DNA from: Sambucus nigra
Taxonomy: Eukaryota; Streptophyta; Magnoliopsida; Dipsacales; Adoxaceae
Reading direction: 5' to 3'
Assembly: GCA_949130495.1 (NCBI GenBank)
Contig: OX422208.1
Span: 399,116,561-399,180,560, forward strand
Length of the DNA: 64,000 nt
The notes beneath the pieces were generated by a model. That model made no database searches. It saw nothing but the letters and a program-made list of their open reading frames with translations, and was not told the DNA's origin. The translations under genes and the position numbers were made by a program. Positions 34,075-45,599 of this stretch are shown piece by piece. Position 1 is the stretch's first letter; every line of letters starts with the position of its first letter.

Positions 34075-34437
34075 CTACCTAACAAGACCATTAGTCAGAG
34101 GATCTGCTAAATTCTTGTTCGTTTTAATATAGTCGACTGTAATTACTCCTTCCTTGAGTAATTTTCTTATAATTTGATGCCTTAGACTAATGTGTCTAGA
34201 TTTTTCGTTATAAGTTTTATTCGAAACTTTATAAATTGTGGCTTGTTTATCACAACTTATCATAATAGAAGGTGATGGCTTTTTCCATAAAGGAATATCA
34301 TACAACACATTTCTAAGCCATTCTGCTTCTTTACATGCATCTGTTAGGGCTATAAATTCATATTGCATTATTAAATCTAATACACATGTTTATTTCTTGG
34401 ATCCCCAAGTGATAGTTGCTCCTCCTAGCGTAAAAAT
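34075..34437 (-). pseudogene. Element P RNase H
   Basis: The minus strand reads MQYEFIALTDACKEAEWLRN, then a segment with ISCDKQATIYKVSNKTYNEK, SRHISLRHQIIRKLLKEGVI and DYIKTNKNLADPLTNGL. This is the canonical copia RNase H (AEYxAL, E-A-W-L, DNQxAI, KHIDxRxHxIR, T.xNxADxxTK). The usual SCDNQAT is SCDKQAT, a change next to the catalytic Asp. Upstream (34369-34437) the frame passes through GWIFTLGGATITWGSKK with a stop. Confidence 0.88.
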
Positions 34438-35424
34438 TCAACCAGTAGTTGACTTGGATTTTGATTTAAGATTATTCCAACTTGAATCACTATATCCTTC
34501 TAAAATAGATGGATATCCCACATAATGTAAGCCATAATCCAAAGTCCTCTTCAGGTATCTAAGCACCCTAGAAATTGCATTCCAGTGCTCTTGTCCTGGA
34601 TTACTTGTAAATCTACAAAATACACTCACTGCATAAGTAATGTATGGTCTAGTGCAATGCATGGCATACATTAGACTCCCAATAATACTAGCATATTTAA
34701 GTTGGTCCATAGCACGCCCAGTATTTTTCATTAATTTGATACTAGGATCCACTGGTGTAGCAGCTGGCTTAAGTTCAAAATGATTATATCTTTTAAGAAC
34801 TTTTTCTATATAATGAGATTGAGATAACGCTAAAGAATTATCTTTTCTCGTAATTTTGATTCCTAAAATCACATTAGCTTCTCCAAGATCTTTCATATCA
34901 AATTTTGATGAAAGAAACCTTTTGGTTTCTTCAACATATTTGAGATTAGACCCAAATATTAACATGTCATCCACATATAAGCAAATAATAACACCAACAC
35001 CATTTTCAAATTTACTATATATACATTTGCCGGCATCATTAACTTTATATCCATGGGATATAACAATATTATTAAACTTCTCATGCCATTGCATAGGAGC
35101 TTGTTTAAGGCCATAAAGAGATTTAACCGGTTTACACACTTTCTTTTCTTGGCCAGGTATGACAAACCTTTCGAGTTGTTCCATGTAAATCTATGCTTCT
35201 AAATCACCATTTAAAAATGCAGTTTTAACATCCATTTGATGAATAACAAAATTGTGAATAGAAACAAGAGATATCAATATCCTAATGGAAGTTATTCGAG
35301 CAACAGGAGCATATGTATCAAAGTAATCAATTCCATGTTTTTGCTTATAGCCTTTAGCAACTAGTCTTGCCTTAAATTTATTTATAGAACCATTCGGATT
35401 TAATTTTCCTTTAAATAACTATTT
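34438..35424 (-). pseudogene. Element P reverse transcriptase
   Basis: The 248-codon open part (35184-34438) holds KSLYGLKQAPMQWHEKFNNI, then GVGVIICLYVDDMLIFGSNL with the YVDD active site intact, LSSKFDMKDLGEANVILGIK, and YASIIGSLMYAMHCTRPYIT. The last motif is normally RPDI(A/T), so an Asp has become Tyr. N-terminal RT motifs ([50 protein letters not shown]) are readable at 35185-35424 but sit behind a stop just before IYMEQ. The sequence is well preserved, so P is younger than A or B. Confidence 0.92.
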
Positions 35425-36608
35425 TCACCCAATAGGTTTAGCCTCCGGGGGAAGATCGGAAATAACCCAAGTTTGATTTGACAAAATTGAGTTCATTTCA
35501 TGATTTATTTCTTCTTTCCAAAAGATAGCGCCCCTAGATGTTACTGCTTCATGAAATGTGGTATGTTCGTCTTCTACATTAAGAATGAATTTATTTTTAT
35601 TCTTAGTCTCATCCAAATCCCCTTCAACTAAAGAAATAACAAAGTCAGGTCCAAATATTTTTTCAGTTCTTTGTCTTTTACTCCTTCGCGGTTCAACGTC
35701 ATTCGTTGTTTTCGAAGAAGATATTGATTGTGAATTTTCTTCTAAAGTTGAGGAGTCAACAGTTGAATTATTATTTTCTAAACCTTGATTCAAAGTACTA
35801 AACTTTGTTAGATGTTTAAAGAATTGCACATCTACCGACTCAATGATTTCTTGAGTTTCAAGGTTTAAAAATCTATAAGTCGTACTGTTACTAGAGTATC
35901 CAATAAAAACACATTTGTAAGTCCTATTTCCTAGTTTAGGTATTTTAGGTTCGGGTTTTCTTACATAATCAAGACAACCCCAAACTTTAAGACGTCTAAG
36001 ATTAGGCTTACGATTAAACCATAATTCGTATGGTGTAATATCCTTGTTTTTCAATGGAACTCTATTTAAAATATAACATGCGGATAAAACCGCTTCTCCC
36101 CACATCGACAAAGGTAAACCATAACTGATTAACATTGAATTTATCATTTCAACTAAAGTCCTATTTTTCCTTTCCTTCGCTCCATTTTGTTGTGGCGTAT
36201 AAGGCGTCGTAACTTGATGCATTATCCCATGAGTATTACAAAATTGTATAAACTCACTCGAATAATATTCACCACCCCTATCAGCTCGTAAGACTTTAAT
36301 TTTCTGATTTTATTGAGTTTCAACTTCTGCTATAAAAATTAGAAATTTCTCAAAAACTTCATCTTTACTTTTAAGTAAATATGTATATGCATATTTAGAG
36401 TAATCATCAATGAAAGTTAAGAACTATTTATTTCCACCACGAGTCATATTACTCTTCATATTTCCACCACGAGTCATATTACTCTTCATATCACATACAT
36501 CGCTATGAATAAGATCAAGCATTTCGGATGTCCTCTCAATAGATTTGAACGACTTTCTAGTTATCTTCAATTGATCACAAATTTCACATTTAGAAAGGTT
36601 TCAAATTT
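35425..36608 (-). pseudogene. Element P integrase
   Basis: The open frame 36222-35425 starts MHQVTTPYTPQQNGAKERKN, with the third catalytic residue, Glu, in GAKERKNRTL. It continues SMWGEAVLSACYILNRVPLK, VWGCLDYVRKPEPK, and a variable C-terminus with RRSKRQRTEKIFGPDF. Upstream, 36230-36600 carries DYSKYAYTYLLKSKDEVFEK (first-Asp block) and VLRADRGGEYYSSEF (second block), with stops. A perfect 30-bp tandem duplication at 36431-36490 inserts ten residues (MKSNMTRGGN) near the first catalytic block. The enzyme would integrate copia cDNA. Confidence 0.9.
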
Positions 36609-37082
36609 TCAATCCGAGATTAAGCCGATATTAGTCATATTTTTTTTACTTTTATAATTCACATGACCTAATCTACTATTCCATAAATAAATAGACTCAA
36701 CCATATAAGCATAACTAATATCATTGATTACATTAATTTTGATCATGCCGTTACAAAAGTACCCTTTTCCAATAAATTGGCCATTCTTAGACAAGACAAA
36801 CTTATCAGACTCATACACTAGTTTGAAATCTCTCTTACTGAGAAGGTCCCCAGACACAAGATTTTTACACATATGAGGTACATGAAGTACATCAATAAAA
36901 GTATGTGTCTTTCCAGAAGTTAGCTTCAATTCCACTGTGCCTTTTCCAACTACATTGGTGCAAAAATTATTTTCCATCTTCACTTCTTTTCCATCAATTT
37001 CTTGATATATTTTGAATGAAGAGCGGTTTTGCATATGTGGACCGTTGTGCCGGTATCCAGCCACCATCCACTTTATTATCAA
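36609..37082 (-). pseudogene. Element P protease and GAG-pre-integrase domain
   Basis: The open frame carries NFCTNVVGKGTVELKLTSGK, LHVPHMCKNLVSGDLLSKRD, and the pre-integrase histidine motif LWNSRLGHVNYKSKKNM. The protease active site LDTGTTVHIC is present at about 37025-37060 but in the neighbouring frame, so a one-base loss after HIC separates the intact DTG triad from the downstream protein. Maturation of the polyprotein would fail in this copy. Confidence 0.88.
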
Positions 37083-37975
37083 TTGAATTTGCTTACATAC
37101 AGTATCAATAAGATCTTCAACATTGTTGGTCTCCTTAGACCCTTATTTTTCCTTAACTGCCTTCTTTTTAAGATGACATTCTCGAGAATAATGGCCCGGT
37201 TTGTCATGGAAGAAACATTTTCCCTTTTTTTCTTATTTGCAGCTTGGTTCTTGAATTTTGAATCATTCTTCGCTTTAAATTTTGAGTCTTTGGTAATCTT
37301 GGATTTTTTATCCTCAACCATATTGGCTTTTGAATGACCCTCACCTTGTTCATCCTTCTTTTCTCGAATAAGAGTATCATCTTCAATACGAAGGTGACGA
37401 AGAAGGAATTCCACAATATAAGTCTTCTCATCATGATTAATTTTCTTCTTAAAGCCATTCCAAGAGGATGGATGTTTTGAAACAATCACTCCTACTTAAA
37501 ATTCATCTTGAAGATTAATTCCATCGGCTTTAAGGTCACCAACAATTTGTTGGAGTTCATGTGCTTGTGTAACGACAGATTTATCATTACTCATTATAAA
37601 ATTCATATAGTTTGAAATCAGAAACTTACGGTTTCTCGCTTCCTCGTTTTGATACTTTGTCTCCAAAGCCTTCCATAATTCCTTTGTCGTCGGAATCATT
37701 CGATGAGCGCTATAAACAGTTTGAGACAAAGCATTGAGGATGTGTCCTCAACACACAAATTCGTCTTCTTTCCTCTTCACACGTTTTTGCTTTATTTCTT
37801 TGGTGTCTTTGGGTGTGGGCTCGGGAATTTGTTCAAGGTTATCATCTAGAATGTATGCAAGTTTTAGTGATGTGAGGAAGAAAATAACTTTCTCTTGCCA
37901 ATGGGTGAAATTTCCTCCATCAAAACGGTCGAGACGGATTAAGTCTTGAATCGTGACTTGGATAGATTGTGCCAC
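37079..37975 (-). pseudogene. Element P gag with zinc knuckle
   Basis: One frame runs from ATG 37975 (MAQSIQVTIQDLIRLDRFDG, then FTHWQEKVIFFLTSLKLAYI) to about 37150 with in-frame stops near 37746 and 37494. The UBN2-type gag core follows (LSQTVYSAHRMIPTTKELWK, then ALETKYQNEEARNRKFLISN). In a shifted frame at 37150-37200 the knuckle reads CFFHDKPGHYSREC: spacing C-x2-x-x4-H-x4-C is kept but the second Cys is His. A stop follows KKKAVKEK. Gag packages the element RNA. Confidence 0.9.
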
Positions 37976-38560
37976 AGTTCATTCCATTTGAGTGGAGTAA
38001 TAAGAATTTTTCCCTAAAACTATTGGAGTTTTGTTATGGAAAGAACGAAATATATTAATTAATTTCTACAAGGAAAATTCTTGGAACGCTTTCTTTTAGG
38101 AAAAATTTCTCCCAATCTGGTTGAGACAAAACCGCGAGTACACTATGGGTTTTATAGAATCTGCCTTCAGGATACAATGCAGTGTATGAACAGTTGTTTA
38201 ATTCAAACTATGTACTGTTTGATCAAACCGATAACACTCTGAATTTGTAACTTGATAATGCCAAAATATAGAGGACGGAGAGAGGAGAAATTAGTAATTT
38301 TTTGTGTCCAAAACAGAGGCCTGGAACTCTTTTTATATCCATTTTTGTGATTGTTCTTCAACAGTCATAGCCCTTCATGTAGCAACTCAGCAACCGTTGG
38401 ATTGTGCCTATTTGTAACAGCTTCGATCTAACGGTTCAGATTAGGTGTCCCATTGTAAGCGAATGGACATCCCCTACACGAAATGATATGAGTTCATCTA
38501 ACGATTTAGATCATGTCGTTTCAGATTTTAAACCCTCTGATCGAATCGTTTAATTACAAC
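37976..38560 (-). repeat. Element P leader and inner part of its 5' LTR, with TATA box
   Basis: The minus strand carries GGATATAAAAAGAGTTCCAG near 38315-38340, a good TATA box, followed by about 300 bp of transcribed leader to the gag ATG. No exact tRNA-iMet primer site (TGGTATCAGAGC) was found, so the LTR/leader junction is uncertain. The outer half of this LTR lies at 41474-41932, separated by insertion S. 38556-38560 (ACAAC) is the left TSD of S. Confidence 0.55.
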
Positions 38561-40187
38561 TGAAAACGCCCCAAAGGGCCCCCGAATTTAAAATACTTAT
38601 ACTTAAAATGAATTTCCTTGTTGAAATAGATATGCGAAAGCGTAAAGATGATGGTTCAATAAAATGAATTACCAAATTTTAATTTCTTCACAAATTAAAA
38701 TTAAACCAAGTGAAAATATGATTAATACACACGCATTATTGATTTCACTTAAACACAATTAATTCATTCAAGTCCTAGAATTTGACTAAGTCATATTTAT
38801 CATTATTTCTAAGTTAGGCCAAACCAGTTTTAACAATAGACTTGAATTAAATAAACTTTACCCAAATATAATTATGAACCAAATTAAATTAAGTGTGACA
38901 ATTAAAACCAATTTTATCTTGAATTATCCTAAGAATGAGTTCTAAGTCATTATCCAAGATAATATAAATCAATCACACTACGCCGCGATGTACGAGGAAA
39001 AACCCACAACGGGAAACAACCTCGGATGGCCCTAGCCTCAAATCCACTAAGTACGGAATTACATTTACAAGACAGATGACTTACTTTCTCAACTCGAACC
39101 CTCTCTAGCCTTGACGCGTCTTCTTGTAATCACCTCTTCCTAGCGGATAACCACGGAGCTCCATCGTCATCTTGGACTCACCAATCGGACAATAGGTACA
39201 CCGTCAACCACACGTGGTGTCTTTTACCACATGATAATGCCGCAGCAAAACAAACTCTTCTTCTTTAAGGGGTGTAGAAGAAACCCCAAACAATCTCTTC
39301 AATTCGATGTAGAGGTAAACCCGGTGCCAAACTCCAAGCAAGATGTATATATATGAACTTGGATAAACAAAACAATGGGTGTGTATGTGTTTTTTGATGA
39401 GTTTAATCTATAAAAATCAAACACAAAACATGGAAATTTTTCTTAAAAGTTTTTCTCTCAAAAGACTCTTAGAATGTGAAAAAGTTGTCTACAAAAAGTT
39501 AGTTCCCGCACTTAAGAAGTATGTCAAAAAGGAAGTGGGGCAAAGTAGTGGAAAAGTGGAAAAAACTGGCTTAAAACTATTCCCGCTATTTTTTCGTTAG
39601 AAATCTCATTCGAACGAGACTTCTAACAAAGAGACAGAACGAAAAAAAAAATCTCGTTTGAAAACTGGTTTGAACGACTTCTCATTCTAACGAGGTCATT
39701 CGAATGACCTATCTAACAATTTCTTAGGCCATGTTCTAGATAATTTCGATACGAACGCGTGACCGCCAGTTTCGTAGTTTTTTGATTTTTTTTGGATTTG
39801 ATATGATTTTTCTACTGAAAGGTGTCCGAGAACAAAATATTTAGAACTACTAATTCAAAAAAAGTTTAACAAAAAAATACTAACACCGAAAATAAATTTC
39901 TAAAATACACCCAATAAATAATGTTCCAAGCTCCTATATATATATATATATATATAAATTAAAATGCATTCATACCTTAGGAGAAATGGAACCATGTTGC
40001 TGACATAGAAACGAGGCACAACACACACGACATTTGATGAAGCTTTAATATCTTGGCCGCTACGTCTTCAACAAACACGTCATAGGCTTGAATGGATAAA
40101 CTTGAACTCTATCCTATGACTTAAATGTTTTTGTCCGTAATTGAGCCAAAACTACAAAGGACTCAATTGGAAATTTATGTCCTTACA
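38561..40187 (-). repeat. Element S 3' LTR (1627 bp)
   Basis: In element sense it starts TGTAAGGACATAAATTTCC at 40187 and ends GGGGCGTTTTCA at 38561. The U5-like end contains CTTAGTGGATTTGAGGC and TTGTGGGTTTTTCCTCGTAC, a pattern common at the 3' end of plant copia LTRs. The ORF at 39379-39600 has no recognisable motif. Confidence 0.75.
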
Positions 40188-41165
40188 AATCTCTCCCTTT
40201 GGCTATTTCGGGACAAAAACCAAACAAAAATCCTAAAGGGCCGTCAAGCTCACTAGTCTCAAAAACAATGTCCCACCCAAAATAAAAATACAATGCTTGA
40301 CTCAAACAACCCAAGGATCAATATATTTGCCGATGTTGAATGTTTCCATTTTGAATTATTCCTGTACACTTAAGCAAACTATCAAACGCATAGGGAATAT
40401 CAAAATATTAAATGCAATTAAATAATTACTCCCCCTAAATTAATTCTCCCCTTTATCAAACAAATGACCTACTTAGAAAGACGTCTCCCCCTAAGATAAA
40501 TCTCCCCCAAACTAAAATAGGATTAAATCTAGATACCATTTCTCCCCCTATCATTCTCCCCCTTTTTGTTCAGGAATAGACAAAGGCTAAAGAATCAAAA
40601 CAGTAACTTATCTCCCCCAAATAAAGCATATACACCCTCTAAACTAATCAAGGGATAAAAGAAATGGATAACAAGCTAAAACATGTAATTGTGCATATAG
40701 TGATGAGAACGTTAAATCATATGGGCAACAAAAGTTCAACTAATCCAAATAATAACATCGGATACCAACTAGGATGCAATAAAATGATACCAATATGATA
40801 TATAAATTATTAAACATGTGATATCAACAAAGATTGTAATAAGATGGATACCAAGTATGAATTAAAGCATATATGGATTAGAAATCAAAGCAGAGACTAA
40901 ACAAAAATATCAAATCTATGTATACATAATATATATCAAAGAGACTCAAGTACACATATAGAGATATAAACACACAAATGACACACACAAAATATAATAG
41001 GAGTCTTTCACACTCGTATGGCAAAAATGTGTCATATGGAAAGGAAAGTGTTGGGATGTGAAGTAGTAACGATTAAATTTAGACCCAATCACTTAAAACA
41101 TGTTCACGGAGTTCTCAATTGATTGCAAACTTCATCACATTTGAATATAACCTCATGTGACAATA
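40188..41165 (-). other. Element S internal remnant
   Basis: Non-coding 3' internal sequence rich in TCTCCCCCTAA and ATCTCCCCC on the plus strand, i.e. GGGGGAGA purine boxes in element sense. No protein was recognised. Confidence 0.6.
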
Positions 41166-41207
41166 AATAAATTTCTAAAATACACCCAATAAATAATGTT
41201 CCAAGCT

Positions 41208-41245
<38 letters not shown>

Positions 41246-41468
41246 TGCATTCATACCTTAGGAGCAAAGCAACCATGTTGATGACATAGAAATGAGGCAC
41301 AACACACAGGACATTTGATGAAGCTTTAATATCTTGGCCGCTACGTCTTTAACAAACACGTCATAGGCTTGAATGGATAAACTTGAACTCTATCCTATGA
41401 CTCAAATGTTTTAGTCCGGAATTGAGCCAAAACTACAAAGGACTCAATTGGAAATTTGTGTCCTTACA
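41166..41468 (-). repeat. Element S truncated 5' LTR start
   Basis: Direct repeat of 39885-40187 with scattered changes and a longer (TA)n. It ends abruptly at AATAAATTTCT on the plus strand, where internal sequence begins, marking one deletion junction. Confidence 0.8.
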
Positions 41469-41473
41469 ACAAC

Positions 41474-41932
41474 TGTTGACCTATTTTACCTCGTCAAAAC
41501 TTTAGGCTCACACGCTCCAAGCGACGATGCACACGTGTGAAGTGTCAAGTGCACATCAAAGCGCGTAATGCATTTTAAGTCACCCAATCGCCCTTTCGCG
41601 TGCTGCATGTCGTGATTGGTGGTGCTTAAGCACCACCGCGATGCGTAGGATCATAGCCTCTTATTTGCCTTGTCAACTAAGAATCTTAGTTGTTCTTTAG
41701 TTGATATACCACTACTTTTTGTAGTATTCTTCCAATGTGGGACAATATGCGATTTTGAGCACTCCCATATCTTTCACATCCATTTGCTCATGTTTCTACC
41801 TTCTAAAATAAAACCCAAACTATGTTTAAAATAAAACATCAATAATATAATAAAATATTAACAAATAAAGACTAAAATAAAACATCAATTAATATAATAA
41901 AAATATTATATTATATTAAAATTTATCCAACA
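41474..41932 (-). repeat. Element P 5' LTR, outer part
   Basis: In element sense it begins TGTTGGATAAATTTTAA at 41932; 41671-41932 matches the 3' LTR fragment at 33201-33462. It continues with sequence missing from the truncated 3' LTR, including a perfect 20-bp palindrome, GGTGGTGCTTAAGCACCACC (41618-41637), and is interrupted at 41473 by S. Confidence 0.78.
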
Positions 41933-41939
41933 CCCTATT

Positions 41940-43150
41940 TCATTGGATGGACACTTGGAAGCACCTTTGGTCGCAACAACATCCATTTTGGCTTGTAACT
42001 GCTAAAACTTCACGATTAAAAGCCTTAGGAGGCATATTACATGTTGGTTGGTATGGATAACTTGTGGACATCTTGGCGTAAGGATCTTTTGTAACAAAAA
42101 TGATATAGATTTGGATATAAGGAAAATGAATCTTAACCAAAGGAAAATAACTAAGAACTCACCATGAGAATGAGTTCCAGACTAAGCTAAGACAGATATA
42201 TAGTCAAAACACACATCCTTAGTCACTAAAAAACATGTATGTAAAGTATGGGGGCGTCTCTTTAGCAATACATGTCCACTAATATTTTATCCGAGGTGAA
42301 TAGTTTGGGAGAAGTTTTCTCTAAAAATCATAAAAAGAATAATAAATTAGATACAAATAGCATTAAAACACAAAAAAATGGAGAAAAAAGGGGGGCCAAT
42401 AGCTTAGGCAGAAGGCACTCCCTTTTCTTGGCAATAAGTGTAGATGTTCGGCCTTTATTGGGAAAGAATTCCTTGTTACCTTGAATAAAGAAAACACGTT
42501 ATTTACATAAGTGATTGCTCGTATAAAGAACCTTTACCATCTTCCTTTGGAATTTTCTCGTTGTTATATAGTAATATCTTAAGGCATTGGTGATCTTCTT
42601 CAGGATGTGCATATACTAAAAAATATGCTCATTAATGTCACGACCTGATCTTTCTCTCTAGGCAACCTTAGCTCCCCAGAATAATTCTATAACTATTACG
42701 CCTAACTTAGGTAGGGGCTAGGAAGAATCTTTTGAAGTTACCTCAGATGATAGGTTAAAAAGAAAAATTGAGGCCAATGGCTAAGGTAGGTTAATAAGTG
42801 GATATCGTTCCCTTCTTCATAAGAATATAAGCTCTCTTCTCGGGTCCAGGATCTCGATAAGGAATGATTAGAGGGATTGAGTAAAGGTCACAATACTCAT
42901 CCACTAGCTCATCAGTGTGAACAATGGTATGCCTTGTGTCAGATCTAGTGGGGTTGAAAAAGAAATCAGAAGGCTGGTTATCTAAAATAAATACAACCGT
43001 ATGGTAAGGCTCAGTACAAGTAGGAGTTGAGCCAAGAGTATCAGTGCATGAGTCGACGATGAGTACAACAGGCTCAGAAGAATCACCATTAGAATAATTC
43101 TAATGGAAAAAATCTGGTTTAAAATCTAACTTAATAGAAGTAGAAGCCAT
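41940..43150 (-). pseudogene. G: PF04195-like protein pseudogene
   Basis: From ATG at 43150 the minus strand reads MASTSIKLDFKPDFFH, then TDELVDEYCDLYSIPLIIPY, RDPGPEKRAYILMKKGTIST, LAIGLNFSF, FKRFFLAPT and RRNSYRIILGS. This follows the PF04195 pattern (EYALKAGLRFPLPPF..FFGLAPAQ..PN.WRIL.G) though several Gln or Leu are now stops. After a gap, YYYITTRKFQRKMVKVLYTS matches the FYLT/YYLT..VTNLPDS block. A possible intron is at about 42162-42090 (ATG/GTGAGT). The open tail (42140-41940) reads KMSTSYPYQPTCNMPPKAFN. It belongs to a different subfamily from the genes in B, C and D. No gag-pol of its own is visible; P interrupts it or lies just beyond it. Confidence 0.55.
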
Positions 43151-43941
43151 GAATTCTAGTCGGTTATACTTCTAGCAAGTAGAAGGAGAAAAGGTTGAAC
43201 TGGCTGAATCAGAATCAAAAGAAATCTCCTTACGTTCTTCTTGAATACCTTCCCTCCAATATAGAAGAACAATAACAAGAGGAATAGGACGCAAAGGAAT
43301 AAGGGAACCTATCTCTATGATTTGACTTAAAAGCCTATCAATGAAATACCTATTAAATCCCTCAAAAAGTGACACAAAATGGGAGGAAATTCCAAAGATA
43401 AAACATAAAACACATGAGCAACACCCAAAATAGCCTACATTATAACAACCATACCCCACCATAAACCTCATCATGCAGCAAATCATAAACACATGTAATA
43501 CCCTGAGATCAAGGAAGTTTATGAAAAATAACAAAAACAAAAACAAAAACTAAAAAGAATGCACAAAATAAAAGGCAAACACGAAAGTAAAAAGGAGTCC
43601 AAAATGGTTTTTTATTAAAAAGAGAACCCGAGAAAGGATCACAAAGAGGTGAACGAAAATGGTGACTCTAGAATACCCATGTCGCACACTTCAAACTGAA
43701 AAATATCCAAGAATATGAACCAAAAGAAGAACATCCAAGCCTTAGAAGGAAATCAGAAATGGATAAATATATAGAAGGATGATAATGATGAAAACATGAG
43801 TCATGAGGCTTGATGGAGGAAGAAGAGAATATAAGATGATTTTTATCCTAAAGTCTATAGTGAATAAGGAGAGAAGGGAGTTCCCTCTCTCTCTCTATAT
43901 ATATATGAGATCTTAAAACTAAAAAAAGTTAGAAAATAAAA
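43151..43941. other. Upstream flank of G; unassigned
   Basis: No convincing gene. The minus-strand ORF at 43172-43546 is hydrophobic and Cys-rich by composition only. A (CT)n(AT)n run with TATATATATATGAG lies at 43885-43910. The last five bases (43937-43941, TAAAA) are the left TSD of array F. Confidence 0.5.
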
Positions 43942-44967
43942 TGTAACACCCCGTAATTTTGAGGATTTAATATTTAATTATTTTTGGAAGTTATAAAAAT
44001 ATTTAAATGGGAGAAACTTAAATTCAAGAGTTGTAGAATTTATTTGAATGAGCCGAATTATTTATAATTGGCAACTTTTAAGTTTAATGGTTCGAAATCT
44101 CGTGTGTCGCATTTTTGGGTCATAAATTGGAAATGAAAAAAAGTATTTTGACTGATAATTTCGAGTGCGCGGTTGCGTCCGAATGGGTCGAGATAGTCAG
44201 AAAAGAGATTCCGGGGGTAGTAATTGGGTCTCGGGATATTTTTAGGCATAGCCGGGCCCACATGGGGTGAGTTGAGCCTTTTTAATTAGGCCCACATGGC
44301 CAAAAACGGTATTTAGTGCTTTTAACCTAATTGAGAGATTAGGAAACGACAGTCAACACAACTCTAAGACTAGGTCTTAAGAGGGAAATTGGGGGAAAGA
44401 AAATCAAGAGCAATTGGGAGTCCTTTGGAGCTAAATTAAGGGATTAATTTGGGGTGTTCTTCATCAAATAATCTCTACACCAACGAAATCACACCCTACG
44501 AACGATTTCAGGCAAGTGGTTAACTTGCTGTAATGATTAAATTGTGATATCCAATTCATATTATGGCGATGTGTAAAACTGAATCTATTCTCGGGTGGGT
44601 TTCCAGGGAGAAAATGGGTCTTTGATTTGGAAATCATTATGTGAGTATTGATGAATCAAATTGATATTATAGTGTTATTCTAGGTTGTTAGAATGCAAAC
44701 TATAGCAGGAATCCATGTTTGATATGAACTATGTGGACTGTGGAACAAATCGTGAATGAACAACGGAAATTAACCGGAGAAACCCATTTTAAACATAGTG
44801 AGATATCGTATGAATCGAGAATGCTAAAACAGTTAGAGATGATTAAGACTTGTTTTGGGGATGATTGATGGATTAAAAATAATCATTTAAGGTTGGAAAT
44901 TTGAGATGTAAAACCTTGGAAATTCGGTTATGGCTGAAACAGCAAGCCGAAGAAGACAACCACCTGC

Positions 44968-45046
44968 TCGATCGATCGATCGACCCAGGGGGATCGATCG
45001 ATCGACAGTCGAGGAATTTGACAGTTCGGCCAGTTTGTTTATAAAA
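44968..45046 (+). promoter_or_regulatory. F LTR1 hairpin and TATA box
   Basis: TCGATCGATCGATCGACCC, a short AG spacer, then GGGGGATCGATCGATCGAC form a stem-loop; TATAAAAGGG follows at 45040. The block is repeated in LTR2 (50981-51060) and LTR3 (56948-57027). The promoter role is inferred. Confidence 0.55.
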
Positions 45047-45599
45047 GGGATTTTATTTCAGATTTAATCCCTTACTTTTATTTGGTGATAAATTTATATG
45101 GGACACATATTTCCTTAACAATTATAGGGTGATATAATTGGGTTTAGGAGGGTATGAACGGTAGGTCATGAGATGAACGAATTTGGAGAAATAATTCATA
45201 ATTATTGATATTGGGCCGAGGAATAATATTCGAGTATTGTAGTTGGGTGACACTACTTTATTAAAGGAATTTAGGTGAAATATTTAATTAAGGACCAAGT
45301 GGGCGAGTCCAGATATGTTGGCAATTATAGGTAAATATAATTGGGAAATTTATGGAGATGAATGTGTGACACATTGTGGGCGAAAATGGGGGATTAAAAT
45401 TATGAGATGTAAAAATGGACCAAGTGAGCGAGTCCGGGTATGTTGGTTAAGTGACACCAAGGTATCTAATTAATTATTGAGAGAGAGTAATTAATTTGGA
45501 GTCGGAATATAGACTCGGAAAATATTAAGGTATGGGCCAAATGAGCAAGTCCGGGGATAATGGTTGGGTGACACCAAGTTATTAAATTTATAAGTGTGA

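Larger units (their letters stand above)
38561..41468 (-). mobile_element. Element S: internally deleted Ty1/copia-type element
   Basis: It is flanked by perfect ACAAC duplications (38556-38560 and 41469-41473). Minus-strand order: the first 303 bp of a 5' LTR (41468-41166), about 980 bp of 3' internal sequence (41165-40188), a purine-rich PPT (CCAAAGGGAGAGAT), then a full 3' LTR (40187-38561). The internal part has many CTCCCCC motifs on the plus strand, as in the 3' regions of SIRE/Tork-like copia elements. No gag or pol remains. It landed in the 5' LTR of P. Confidence 0.82.
33201..41932 (-). mobile_element. Element P: Ty1/copia retrotransposon with a nested copia insertion
   Basis: Minus-strand order: 5' LTR (41932-41474 plus 38560 to about 38050), gag (37975-37079), protease, integrase, RT, RNase H (34075), PPT (33472-33463), 3' LTR fragment (33462-33201). 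Integrase before RT is the diagnostic Ty1/copia order. Element S sits inside the 5' LTR. The 3' LTR keeps only its first ~260 bp, so the left end is truncated and no TSD is visible. Each domain has stops or shifts. Confidence 0.88.

Noticed and set aside
34075..37975. Integrated plant pararetrovirus (caulimovirid)
   Set aside because: Integrase is present and precedes RT, with LTRs and PPT: this is Ty1/copia. No movement or coat protein motif was seen.
43172..43546. 124-codon hydrophobic, Cys-rich minus-strand ORF
   Set aside because: No motif, no related copy in the window, and it sits in the upstream flank of pseudogene G.
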